The translations under genes were made by a program, and so were the position numbers. Below the pieces are notes generated by a model. That model saw only the letters and a program-made list of their open reading frames with translations. It was not told where the DNA came from and made no database searches. Below, in pieces: positions 8,652 through 16,782 of a stretch of DNA of 64,000 nt. Position 1 is the first letter of the stretch, and every line of letters starts with the position of its first letter. The DNA is from Acidobacteriota bacterium. Lineage in GTDB: Bacteria; Acidobacteriota; Blastocatellia; Pyrinomonadales; Pyrinomonadaceae. The stretch spans positions 124,001 through 188,000 of the forward strand of contig JAHBSJ010000003.1 of the NCBI GenBank assembly GCA_019639155.1, in the 5' to 3' direction.

Positions 8652-8754
8652 GGATACTTAGGTTCGGCATTATCGCATTCGCCTTAACCGTCATTGGATA
8701 ATATACTGAATCAGCCCATTTCGTTATGTCTGTTTAAGATATCGGAGGTTATTG

Positions 8755-10959
8755 ATGCTTGGCAAAAATGTCTCACATTATAGGATCATTTCGCAGCTCG
8801 GAGAGGGCGGAATGGGTGTGGTATATGAAGCGGAGGACATTAACCTTGGACGAAATGTTGCGTTAAAATTCCTTTCACCTTCGATGGCGAATGACGACAA
8901 TTTGCTTCAGCGGTTTCAGCGTGAAGCTCGGGCAGCATCGTCGCTCAATCATCCGAATATCTGCACCATCCATGGGATCGAGCAATTCGAGGATCAGCAT
9001 TTTATCATCATGGAGCTTCTCGAAGGTGAATCACTGGCGGACCGAATTCGCAGAGGCCCGCTCGACATCGACGAGGTTCTGACACTCGGTGTGCAGATCG
9101 CAGATGCACTCGAGTCGGCCCACTCGAAGGGCATCGTTCACCGAGACCTCAAGCCGGCAAATATATTTATCACATCCCGTGGACCGGCAAAGATACTTGA
9201 TTTTGGCCTAGCAAAGATCGACCAGCAGAAACCCGATGTCGGATCCAATGTTGCAACTGCAATTGCGGATGGATTGACATCGGCGGGAGCAACTATGGGC
9301 ACGATCGCTTATATGTCGCCGGAACAAGCTCGAGGCGAAGTAACTGATGCCCGGACTGATCTTTTTTCCTTCGGCACAGTACTTTATCAGATGGCCTCGG
9401 GAACGATGCCGTTCCAAGGAGATACATCGGCAGTTGTATTCGATTCCATTCTTAATCGTGACCCGGTCCCATTGAGCGAACTTATACCAATGCTTCCACC
9501 GGAACTCGGCCGGATAATCGGGCAGGCCTTGGAAAAAGATCGCGACCTTCGATTTCAAAGCGCGACGGAGTTAAAAACTGCACTTAAAAGATTGAAGCGC
9601 GACCTAGACTCGGGTCGGCATTCAGGCGAGACAAGCGCGATCCATCGCACGCGGACACCGCAGGCAGTTCACGAACATTCGATCGCCGTTCTCTATTTTG
9701 AGAATCTGAGCGGGATGAAAGAGGACGAATATCTTCGTGACGGAATTACCGAAGACATAACAACGGAACTCTCGAAAATAAAAAGGCTGAAGACGTTTTC
9801 CAGAGCAATGGTCCTGAACTATAGAGACAAGCCGGTGACGGCTGGGCAGGTCGGCAAGGAGATGAGAGCATCATACGTGCTCACTGGGAGCTTGCGCCGG
9901 GCCGGCAATCGTTTGCGTATAAATGCTCAGCTTGTAGATGCATCAACAGACTTTCCTTTATGGTCTGAACGGTATGACCGCGAAATGGCTGATGTATTTG
10001 AGGTGCAGGACGAGATTGCGTCAAAGATCGCGGCTGCACTTCGAATCACGCTCTCGCCCCAAGAGCAGGAGGCCCTCGCCGAAAAACCAACTGAGAACCT
10101 TCAGGCATATGACCTTTATCTGCGCGGACGAAACTACGCGCGACGGGTCGGCCGTCAGGACCTTCAGGTTGCTCTTCAGATGTACGAGAACGCGGCGGCG
10201 CTTGATCCGAACTTTTCACTCGCGCACGCTGCTGTAGCAAATGTATGTGCTCAGTATTATTACCATTTCGACCGTCAGCAGCAGTGGATCGATCGCGCGA
10301 TCGCTGCGACCCGAAAGGCAAGTGCCGGCGGCAATGATGCTCCCGAGATACGACTGGCCGAGGCTTGGGTTGATTTTGCAGAGGGTCGATATGAAGCAGC
10401 GGTTGAAAAGATAAGACTGGCTCTCGAACGTGATCCTGACCTTGACGGTGGGTATTACCTGCTCGGACGAGCTCTATTTGAAGCTGGGCGGTACCAGGAG
10501 ATCGCCGAGATAATGGAGGATGCATTGGCTCACGCCGGAGAGAACTACAATACGACCATTCCAATTCACAACGCCCTTGGAGCACTCGGAAAGAAGGACG
10601 CGTTGAATAATTTTCTTCACCGCGAGATCGCAGTATTTGAGGAGCATCTGAAGAAGGTGCCCGAGGACGCACGAGCCCGGGTATTGCTTGCTAGTGATTA
10701 CGCGATGCAGGGGCGTTTAGATGACGCTAAACGGGAAGCGGATATGGCGATAGCTCTACGGCCCGACGACACGATGATCCTTTACAATACTGCATGCGTC
10801 TTCTGTGCAATGAATAATCCAAAGGACGCTATGGTCGCCCTCAAGAAAGCCTGGGAAGGCGGCAATCGAAACTCAGCTTGGACGCGTAAAGATCCCGACC
10901 TCGCGATACTTCACGGAGACCCTGAATTCGAACGGCTCTATCCACCATCGGTTGCCTAA
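8755..10959 (+). CDS. Ser/Thr protein kinase with TolB-like domain and TPR repeats
   Basis: A 734-residue multidomain protein. Residues about 8-270 are a Hanks-type kinase: GEGGMGVVY glycine loop, VALKFLS lysine, IVHRDLKPANIFI, ILDFGLAKI and the activation-end motif GTIAYMSPEQARGE, all intact. Residues about 305-410 (SIAVLYFENLSGMKEDEYL to VFEVQDEIASKIAAAL) form the TolB-N/FlgO-like domain often seen in adenylate-cyclase and kinase fusions. The rest is TPR-like (YDLYLRGRNYARRVGRQDL to MAIALRPDDTMILYNTACV). No membrane segment is evident, so it is probably cytoplasmic. The ATG at 8755 has GGAGG at 8744-8748; the TTG one codon earlier is less likely. Substrate unknown. Confidence 0.9.
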   Translation: MLGKNVSHYRIISQLGEGGMGVVYEAEDINLGRNVALKFLSPSMANDDNLLQRFQREARAASSLNHPNICTIHGIEQFEDQHFIIMELLEGESLADRIRRGPLDIDEVLTLGVQIADALESAHSKGIVHRDLKPANIFITSRGPAKILDFGLAKIDQQKPDVGSNVATAIADGLTSAGATMGTIAYMSPEQARGEVTDARTDLFSFGTVLYQMASGTMPFQGDTSAVVFDSILNRDPVPLSELIPMLPPELGRIIGQALEKDRDLRFQSATELKTALKRLKRDLDSGRHSGETSAIHRTRTPQAVHEHSIAVLYFENLSGMKEDEYLRDGITEDITTELSKIKRLKTFSRAMVLNYRDKPVTAGQVGKEMRASYVLTGSLRRAGNRLRINAQLVDASTDFPLWSERYDREMADVFEVQDEIASKIAAALRITLSPQEQEALAEKPTENLQAYDLYLRGRNYARRVGRQDLQVALQMYENAAALDPNFSLAHAAVANVCAQYYYHFDRQQQWIDRAIAATRKASAGGNDAPEIRLAEAWVDFAEGRYEAAVEKIRLALERDPDLDGGYYLLGRALFEAGRYQEIAEIMEDALAHAGENYNTTIPIHNALGALGKKDALNNFLHREIAVFEEHLKKVPEDARARVLLASDYAMQGRLDDAKREADMAIALRPDDTMILYNTACVFCAMNNPKDAMVALKKAWEGGNRNSAWTRKDPDLAILHGDPEFERLYPPSVA

Positions 10960-11230
10960 TTCCACACCTGACGCCTTGGAATGAACAAAGTGGGATTACG
11001 CCTCTATAATTTTGCCCGTTATGTAATGCTCCGGTAGACTTTTCACCTCGGTATCCGCAGTGGGTCTATTTCTAATGCTTCAATTTAGCTGCTGTCGAGG
11101 CCGGCCGCTTAGCTTTTCTAACGAAGTGTTGTCGAGCGGTTTTATCGCTTTTTATACGGATACGAAGGAGAAACGCGACGCGAATATCTGCTATATTGAC
11201 GGTGTGCGGTGCCGGGCAGGTTAGGCTCAT
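10960..11230. other. Non-coding interval, nothing recognised
   Basis: A 271-base stretch between the kinase/TPR gene and purE. I find no convincing gene, riboswitch-like fold or perfect promoter hexamers on either strand; short open frames here have no protein-like composition. Confidence 0.5.
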
Positions 11231-11755
11231 GTGGGCCGAATCGTAAACAGCCGTATGACAAAGCGAACTGAACAACCCTTAGTTTCGATAATAATGGGCA
11301 GCAAGAGTGACTGGCCAACGATGGAACATGCCGCAAAGGTGCTTGATGATTTCGGTATTTCCTACGAGAAAAAGGTCGTATCCGCCCACCGCACGCCTGA
11401 TCTGCTTTTCGAATTTTCAAGATCTGCAGAAGGACGCGGTATCGAGGTGATAATAGCCGGAGCCGGCGGCGCCGCCCATCTTCCCGGGATGTGTGCATCA
11501 CAAACCGTATTGCCCGTTCTTGGCGTTCCTGTCGAAAGCCGCGCCCTCAAAGGCCTTGACTCGCTTTTATCAATTGCTCAAATGCCTTCCGGTGTTCCGG
11601 TCGGAACTCTTGCCATAGGCGAAGCAGGAGCTAAGAACGCCGCTTTGTTGGCGGTTGCAATACTCGCTAACTCTCGCCCAGATCTCCGCGAAAGTCTTCA
11701 TGCCTTCCGCTTCGAACAAACGAACTCGGTTTTAAAAATGAAGCTCGGCAAATGA
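11231..11755 (+). CDS. purE: 5-(carboxyamino)imidazole ribonucleotide mutase
   Basis: PurE (class I) converts N5-CAIR to CAIR in purine biosynthesis, working with PurK. Diagnostic stretches: [33 protein letters not shown] with the catalytic His, [37 protein letters not shown] and [20 protein letters not shown]. The GTG at 11231 gives 174 residues; an in-frame ATG at 11255 gives 166, close to the usual length, and neither has a strong ribosome-binding site. The presence of purK at 12388, with one small gene between, fits the two-enzyme bacterial route. A hairpin overlaps the stop codon. Confidence 0.95.
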   Translation: MGRIVNSRMTKRTEQPLVSIIMGSKSDWPTMEHAAKVLDDFGISYEKKVVSAHRTPDLLFEFSRSAEGRGIEVIIAGAGGAAHLPGMCASQTVLPVLGVPVESRALKGLDSLLSIAQMPSGVPVGTLAIGEAGAKNAALLAVAILANSRPDLRESLHAFRFEQTNSVLKMKLGK

Positions 11756-11763
11756 TTGCCGAG
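11744..11763 (+). terminator. Hairpin over the purE stop codon
   Basis: A perfect 8-bp inverted repeat (CTCGGCAA, loop ATGA, TTGCCGAG) that contains the purE TGA. The following bases (AATACTTCTTA) are only weakly T-rich, so it may be a transcript-end or stabilising hairpin rather than a strong intrinsic terminator. Confidence 0.4.
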
Positions 11764-11820
11764 AATACTTCTTAGCGAAAGATCTCCGGTTCATTCTCGC
11801 AGCTCAAGCGTTAAAACTTG

Positions 11821-11851
11821 TTGACACTTTGATCCGTACGGCTGATAGAAT
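11821..11851 (+). promoter_or_regulatory. Candidate sigma-70 promoter before the zinc-ribbon gene
   Basis: TTGACA at 11821-11826 followed by TAGAAT at 11846-11851 (19-base spacer), or GATAGA at 11844 with the ideal 17-base spacer. It ends about 43 bases before the ATG at 11895. The -35 is a perfect match; spacing is slightly long for the better -10. Confidence 0.45.
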
Positions 11852-11894
11852 AGAAGCATGCCCGGTCGGATGACCTCCGGGCAGAACCGACCAG

Positions 11895-12305
11895 ATGGAA
11901 CGGCTAAAATGCACAAATTGCGGGCTGGTAAATACCGTATCGGACGATAAGTGCCGACGATGCTACTCGCCACTCGTAGAAGTAAATTTATTTCAGCCGC
12001 GGCCGTCATCGAGTTTTTCGCTCACTATCCCTGTTCGACCGATCTTGTTTCTTATTCTCGCCCTTTTCGCCGCGTATTGGTATTTCGGCGGAACGTCCGC
12101 TGATGATCGGGTCTCGACAACTTCTGAGCGGCCGACAGCCCCGCAGCCCTATCCGACGCTTTCTGTTCGCCGCGAGCAAGAGCAGAAAGCGAAGGGAGCA
12201 TATTTCGATGCGATAGAGAAAAGTCCAGGCATTCGCGAGTCCGACAAGCGTCTTGAGCAAACGAACAAATTGATCGAAAATGGTCGGCCGAGTCCTGACC
12301 GATAG
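11895..12305 (+). CDS. Zinc-ribbon, single-pass membrane protein
   Basis: A 136-residue protein I cannot name. The N-terminus MERLKCTNCGLVNTVSDDKC, with a further CRRC, gives two CxxC pairs separated by 11 residues, a zinc-ribbon of the kind found at the front of many small bacterial membrane proteins. A single transmembrane segment (IPVRPILFLILALFAAYWYF) follows at about residues 45-65, then a polar, proline-rich tail with a charged helix (REQEQKAKGAYFDAIEKS). Predicted topology puts the ribbon in the cytoplasm. It sits between purE and purK on the same strand, but nothing in it suggests a purine role. It has a candidate promoter of its own. Confidence 0.75.
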   Translation: MERLKCTNCGLVNTVSDDKCRRCYSPLVEVNLFQPRPSSSFSLTIPVRPILFLILALFAAYWYFGGTSADDRVSTTSERPTAPQPYPTLSVRREQEQKAKGAYFDAIEKSPGIRESDKRLEQTNKLIENGRPSPDR

Positions 12306-12387
12306 TGTAAACATCTCAATCGGAATTCAATTCCAAAGCTTTCTAGGGTAAGCTATCGCCTTTAACGACTCTTGAAGGTGTAAACAA

Positions 12388-13530
12388 TTGACTCGACAAA
12401 TCCTTCCCGGCTCGACCATTGGTGTATTCGGCAGCGGCCAGCTTGGCCGTATGTTTGCTATCGAGGCTCGCAAAATGGGTTATCGCGTGCATACGTTTTC
12501 ACCCGATTCCGACACGCCGGCGGGGCATGTTTCGGACATCGAGACGACGGCATTATATGATGACCTGGATCTGGTCCGAAGATTTGCGCGAGATGTTGAT
12601 GTCATAACGTTCGAGTTTGAGAACATTCCTGCTGCAACTATCGAAACTGCAGCCGAGTTCGTCGATGTGCATCCAAGAGGTTCAGTTCTCCACACTACGC
12701 AGAATCGGCTTCGAGAGAAGACCTTTCTTTCAATTAACGGCTTTCCGGTCGCACCTTTTCGCCAAATTCGACTCATTGAGGATTTGTATGATGCAGCCGC
12801 GGAGATCGGATTTCCATGTGTGCTGAAAACTGCAGGGTTCGGTTACGACGGCAAAGGTCAGAAAAAGCTCACTGGACCGGGTGATATTGAATCGGCCTTC
12901 GTCGCAATGAACGGCAGCGAAGCCGTTTTAGAGGCGTTTATCGAGTTTCAGAAAGAGGTTTCTGTCGTTTGCGCTCGTGGAGCCGATGGCGAATTCGTTC
13001 ATTACGGAGTGATCGAGAACGAGCATAAGGATCATATCCTCGATCTATCCTTTTCTCCGGGAAATGTTCGCGGAACTGTATGCGCCGAAGCTGTTGAGAT
13101 AACACAAAATATAGCTGAGGCTTTTGGATATGTCGGCACGATGTGCGTCGAATTCTTTTTAACGCAAGATGATCGTTTGCTGGTTAATGAGATAGCTCCG
13201 CGGCCACATAATTCAGGGCATCTTACCTTTGGGCCTTGCGTTACTTCGCAGTTCGAACAGCAGGCGCGGGCAGTTTGCGGGCTTCCTTTGGGATCGACCG
13301 GCTTCTATCGCCCTGCTGCCATTGCGAATCTTCTAGGGGAAATTTGGACAGGCGGTGAACCGGATTGGGCAAAGGCACTTTCAGCAACAAATGTTTCTCT
13401 TCATTTGTACGGAAAATCAGAGCCAAGAGCAGGCCGAAAGATGGGGCATTTGACGGCTACTGATGAAACTCCAAAAGCGGCGGCGGAGATCGTTCGCAGG
13501 GCGAGGCAAATGTTACTAGAAAAGGCGTGA
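12388..13530 (+). CDS. purK: N5-carboxyaminoimidazole ribonucleotide synthase
   Basis: PurK, an ATP-grasp enzyme, carboxylates aminoimidazole ribonucleotide with bicarbonate and ATP to give N5-CAIR, the PurE substrate. The 380-residue protein has the N-terminal IGVFGSGQLGRMFAIEARKM, DVITFEFENIPA, the ATP-grasp core GFPCVLKTAGFGYDGKGQ, VLEAFIEFQKEVSVVCARG and the metal site LLVNEIAPRPHNSGHLT, and a C-terminal LHLYGKSEPRAGRKMGHL. The start appears to be a TTG at 12388 with GAAGGTG about 8 bases upstream. It ends 1 base from the convergent fluC stop. Confidence 0.95.
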   Translation: MTRQILPGSTIGVFGSGQLGRMFAIEARKMGYRVHTFSPDSDTPAGHVSDIETTALYDDLDLVRRFARDVDVITFEFENIPAATIETAAEFVDVHPRGSVLHTTQNRLREKTFLSINGFPVAPFRQIRLIEDLYDAAAEIGFPCVLKTAGFGYDGKGQKKLTGPGDIESAFVAMNGSEAVLEAFIEFQKEVSVVCARGADGEFVHYGVIENEHKDHILDLSFSPGNVRGTVCAEAVEITQNIAEAFGYVGTMCVEFFLTQDDRLLVNEIAPRPHNSGHLTFGPCVTSQFEQQARAVCGLPLGSTGFYRPAAIANLLGEIWTGGEPDWAKALSATNVSLHLYGKSEPRAGRKMGHLTATDETPKAAAEIVRRARQMLLEKA

Positions 13531-13531
13531 A

Positions 13532-13915
13532 TCAGATCTTGCGTCCCAGCCAAACTCCGACCAATAATCCAAAGAATCCGACAGCTACACTTGCAAACAT
13601 GTAAAGCAGCGTCAGGCCCCAGAGCCGTTCTCGAAGAAGACCGAATATTTCGGCTTCAAATGTCGAAAAGGTCGTAAACGCGCCCAAGAAGCCGACAATG
13701 ATCGCCATTCTAAGGTTCTCGCTCACAACGACCTTGTCTGAAAGCACGATCATCAGAAATCCCAGAAGTATCGAGCCGGTGATGTTTATAATAAAGGTCG
13801 GCAGCGGGAATTTCTCGAAATGGCCGGCCAGCGGTGAGATGTTGAGCAAATGGCGGGCAATAGCACCGAATGCTCCCCCAATACCTATGAAGCACAATCG
13901 GACCGCTAATTCCAT
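13532..13915 (-). CDS. crcB: Fluoride efflux channel FluC/CrcB
   Basis: A 127-residue, four-helix membrane protein of the Fluc/CrcB family, which exports fluoride as a dual-topology dimer. Family marks: GIGGAFGAIARHLL at the start, FPLPTFIINITGSILLGFLM, and GFLGAFTTFSTFEAEIFGLL with the TTFSTF stretch that lines the pore and central sodium site. Length and helices match single-gene homodimeric members. The upstream interval (60 bases to the divergent msrC gene) is too short for a fluoride riboswitch aptamer with its expression platform, and I do not see one. Convergent with purK. Confidence 0.94.
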   Translation of the reverse strand: MELAVRLCFIGIGGAFGAIARHLLNISPLAGHFEKFPLPTFIINITGSILLGFLMIVLSDKVVVSENLRMAIIVGFLGAFTTFSTFEAEIFGLLRERLWGLTLLYMFASVAVGFFGLLVGVWLGRKI

Positions 13916-13975
13916 AGTTTCGCTACCGCATCCTTGATTGCTAATTCATAAGCGTCAAAGCTACACTCAGAGTTT

Positions 13976-14467
13976 ATGGCTGAAAGCCTAACTTTTACAA
14001 ACCACAGCAGCAGAGCTTCGATCTATGAAGAGTTGTTCCCACAACTCGAAGCATTGCTTGCGGGTGAGACCGATCCGGTGGCCAATCTTGCCAACGCGGC
14101 GGCCGCTCTGAGGGAGGCATTTGGATTTCTTTGGGTCGGATTCTATTTGGTAAAGGGCAATGAACTTGTGTTGGGCCCGTTCCAGGGTCCGATAGCCTGC
14201 TCTCGTATCGGATTTGGACATGGGGTATGTGGTACATCGTGGCAACGCCAAGAAACAATGATCGTCCCAAATGTTGATGAATTCCCCGGCCATATCGCGT
14301 GTTCTTCATCGTCAAGATCCGAGATCGTTGTTCCCATTTTTGGGTCTGATGGATCGGTCATCGGCGTCATGGACATTGATAGCGATCGCTTAGATGACTT
14401 TTCGGAAAATGATGCCTCGAATCTTGAAACGATATGTAATATGCTCGTTCGGTCTTCGGGACTTTAG
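13976..14467 (+). CDS. msrC: Free methionine-(R)-sulfoxide reductase (GAF domain)
   Basis: This 163-residue single-GAF protein reduces free methionine-(R)-sulfoxide. The family pattern FLWVGFYLVKGNELVLGPFQ, then GPIACSRIGFGHGVCGTSW and FPGHIACSSSSRSEIVVPI is clear. Cysteines at 75, 85 and 109 have exactly the spacing of the three redox cysteines (84, 94, 118) of the E. coli enzyme, so it is predicted to be active. IGVMDIDSDRLDDF closes the GAF fold. It reads divergently from crcB, and terC follows within a few bases, suggesting co-transcription. Confidence 0.92.
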   Translation: MAESLTFTNHSSRASIYEELFPQLEALLAGETDPVANLANAAAALREAFGFLWVGFYLVKGNELVLGPFQGPIACSRIGFGHGVCGTSWQRQETMIVPNVDEFPGHIACSSSSRSEIVVPIFGSDGSVIGVMDIDSDRLDDFSENDASNLETICNMLVRSSGL

Positions 14468-14482
14468 AGCTTGATCAAAGAC

Positions 14483-15505
14483 ATGACACCAATCGACTAT
14501 CCCTACTGGGTTTGGATACTTTTCTTTTCGATCGTTTTAACGGCTCTTGCTGTAGATCTACTTATCGTTAATCGAAAAGCACATGCTCCGACAAGGAGAG
14601 AGACATTCATTTGGGCCACTGTCTGGGTATCCTTAGCACTCAGTTTCGGCATTTTCATCTTTTATCAATTTGGTCTTAATCACGCAAAGCTGTTTTTAAC
14701 AGGCTATCTGATCGAGCTGTCCCTTTCGGTTGATAATTTATTCGTTTTCCTGCTTATCTTCACATTTTTTAAGGTTCCAAAGGAGTTCCAGCATCGCGTA
14801 CTATTTTGGGGCATTATGGGTGCGCTTGTGATGCGCATGATCATGATCTTCGCAGGGGCCGAACTGGTTGAGCGGTTCCACTGGATCATTTACATATTTG
14901 GAGCTTTTCTTGTATACACCGGCCTCAAGATGTTCAAGGGCTCGGATGATGATTTTGAGCCGCACGAGAGCTTTTTTATCAAACTGGTCACGCGTAACGT
15001 TCGGATCTCTAAAGAATATGACGGCGAGAAGTTCATCACAGTTAAGGACGGCGTAAGGACCGGGACTCTTTTGCTCCTCGTTTTGATAACTGTAGAGCTG
15101 ACGGATGTGGTCTTCGCTGTTGATTCGATACCGGCAATATTTGGTATAACGACGGATCGTTTCATCATTTACACATCGAACATTTTCGCCATCCTCGGAC
15201 TACGTACATTTTTCTTTCTCTTGGCAGATCTCGCCGACAGATTTCATTATCTTAAGTACGGGCTCGCATTCATTCTCACGTTTATTGGAGTAAAGATGCT
15301 CTTGCCCCTCATTGCGGAAGGACTGATAATGTTAGTCGGGTCTGAAAGCGAATCTTGGTTTGTAGGTCTTCTCAGGCGTTTTGTAGCCCATGAATTTGAG
15401 CAAGAGGTGATCAACATCTCGCTCGGCGTGGTCGCCGTTTCCATAGCCCTATCAATTGCGTTATCGCTTTTGTTGCCGCCCAAACGCAGACATGACGAAC
15501 TCTAG
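14483..15505 (+). CDS. TerC/Alx family integral membrane protein
   Basis: A multi-pass protein of about 340 residues. Hydrophobic helices cover most of the length, with the family's acidic, membrane-embedded motifs ELSLSVDNLFVFLLIF (about residue 74) and VELTDVVFAVDSIPAIFGIT (about 200), then TSNIFAILGLRTFFFLLADL. Family members (Alx, TerC, MeeF) are implicated in manganese export and metal homeostasis and in tellurite resistance. The frame also allows a TTG start at 14471; I prefer the ATG at 14483. It follows msrC by about 15 bases, so a metal or oxidative-stress pairing is possible but inferred. Confidence 0.88.
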   Translation: MTPIDYPYWVWILFFSIVLTALAVDLLIVNRKAHAPTRRETFIWATVWVSLALSFGIFIFYQFGLNHAKLFLTGYLIELSLSVDNLFVFLLIFTFFKVPKEFQHRVLFWGIMGALVMRMIMIFAGAELVERFHWIIYIFGAFLVYTGLKMFKGSDDDFEPHESFFIKLVTRNVRISKEYDGEKFITVKDGVRTGTLLLLVLITVELTDVVFAVDSIPAIFGITTDRFIIYTSNIFAILGLRTFFFLLADLADRFHYLKYGLAFILTFIGVKMLLPLIAEGLIMLVGSESESWFVGLLRRFVAHEFEQEVINISLGVVAVSIALSIALSLLLPPKRRHDEL

Positions 15506-15525
15506 GTTTGTCATTTGCCCGTCCA

Positions 15526-16761
15526 ATGGAAAACAAATACCGCAAATTCTACGTCGAATGGTGGAATATTCGGAAGAGTACCGTCTGGACTCTTATTGCA
15601 GGAACGGTACTCATCGTTTCTCTCGTCGGCGGCGGCATTTGGGCGTCTCGAAATAATTGGTTCGTTCCAGAGCAAGACCTCACTATCCCAAAAGACGCGG
15701 CCCGAATAGTCTCTTTTGAAGGTGAGGTCCGTATCACCCGGGCCGCTACTCGTGAGACCATCCTCGTGACAAGAGAGACGTACGTCGGTGCGGGCGACAC
15801 GGTTCAGACTCAGGCCGATGGCCGAGCGATCATACAAATGATCGACGGCTCGGTCTATTCGGTTCGGCCAAACAGTACGATGGTGGTAAAAGACACGACT
15901 TCTTTTTTTGGCGGAAAGAATGTGCGAGTGGCGTTGGACGATGGCCAACTAAATGTTCGCACCGATGAGCAGCCTCAGGACGCAAAAAATATCGTCGAGG
16001 TCGCGGACACAGAAAATCAACTATTGCCGAAGACAGATGCCAGCTTTAATGCAGACCCCCAGGCGAACTCGGGTGAGATAAGGATCAGCCGAGGAGGTGT
16101 TGAGACGACGATCGGCGGCGAAAAGCAGATCATTGGGGAGAATGAATTCGCTTCAATAAAAAGCGGCCGACTGTCCCAACGCGAAAGACTTATGGCTCCC
16201 CCTAGACCTATATCGCCAAACAACTCAGCTCAACTGGTTGATCGGGGCGGCGGTGTAGCCGTATCGTTCTCTTGGGCCGATGCCGAAGGGGCATCAGCGT
16301 CAAACTATCACCTGCAGGTGTCAAGATCTCCGACATTCGCCAGCGATGCACTATTGGTTGACCGCGGCAATATGTCTGTGCGGGAATTTCGGCTTTCAAG
16401 TTTATCGCCTGGAACTTACTATTGGCGGGTTCGTGCGACGGCAAGGTCGGGCCAGCTCACCAACTGGAATGAGGCATGGAAGTTCATTGTCGTTCGTTCA
16501 GTTGGGGGTGTAACTATCGACGCATCAAATTGGACGGTCGAAAGGGTCGGCGGCAATGTATATCTGATCAATGGACGCACAAGTCCCGGAATGTTCGTGA
16601 GGTCGCAGGGGCGTGAAACGCTATCGGGCCCGGACGGTTTGTTCAAGCTTCAGATTTCAACGCCGTCAATCGAGACATCCGTTGAGATAAGCGATGATCG
16701 CGGCAACCGCACCGGATTTGTCATTTCGTTGCGAACAGGAACAGTCCTTAGACGATACTGA
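15526..16761 (+). CDS. FecR-domain membrane-anchored protein
   Basis: About 411 residues from the ATG at 15526; an upstream in-frame TTG at 15508 is less likely. A basic N-terminus precedes one transmembrane helix (STVWTLIAGTVLIVSLVGGG). The extracytoplasmic part begins with a FecR-like domain (ARIVSFEGEVRITRAATRET, AGDTVQTQADGRAIIQMIDG, SVYSVRPNSTMVV), then about residues 220-320 resemble a fibronectin-III-like fold (YHLQVSRSPTF, SPGTYYWRVRATA), ending in a small beta-rich domain. Acidobacterial FecR proteins of this kind are not necessarily tied to iron sensing; no sigma factor lies next to it. Likely envelope-located; role unknown. Confidence 0.78.
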   Translation: MENKYRKFYVEWWNIRKSTVWTLIAGTVLIVSLVGGGIWASRNNWFVPEQDLTIPKDAARIVSFEGEVRITRAATRETILVTRETYVGAGDTVQTQADGRAIIQMIDGSVYSVRPNSTMVVKDTTSFFGGKNVRVALDDGQLNVRTDEQPQDAKNIVEVADTENQLLPKTDASFNADPQANSGEIRISRGGVETTIGGEKQIIGENEFASIKSGRLSQRERLMAPPRPISPNNSAQLVDRGGGVAVSFSWADAEGASASNYHLQVSRSPTFASDALLVDRGNMSVREFRLSSLSPGTYYWRVRATARSGQLTNWNEAWKFIVVRSVGGVTIDASNWTVERVGGNVYLINGRTSPGMFVRSQGRETLSGPDGLFKLQISTPSIETSVEISDDRGNRTGFVISLRTGTVLRRY

Positions 16762-16782
16762 AACAGATCGATCCACGCTCGT

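Noticed and set aside
8492..8701. Short + strand frame over the end of icd and the terminator
   Set aside because: It runs through the strong terminator hairpin at 8619-8651 and lacks a ribosome-binding site.
13916..13975. Possible fluoride riboswitch upstream of crcB
   Set aside because: Only 60 bases are available before the divergent gene and no recognisable aptamer elements are present.
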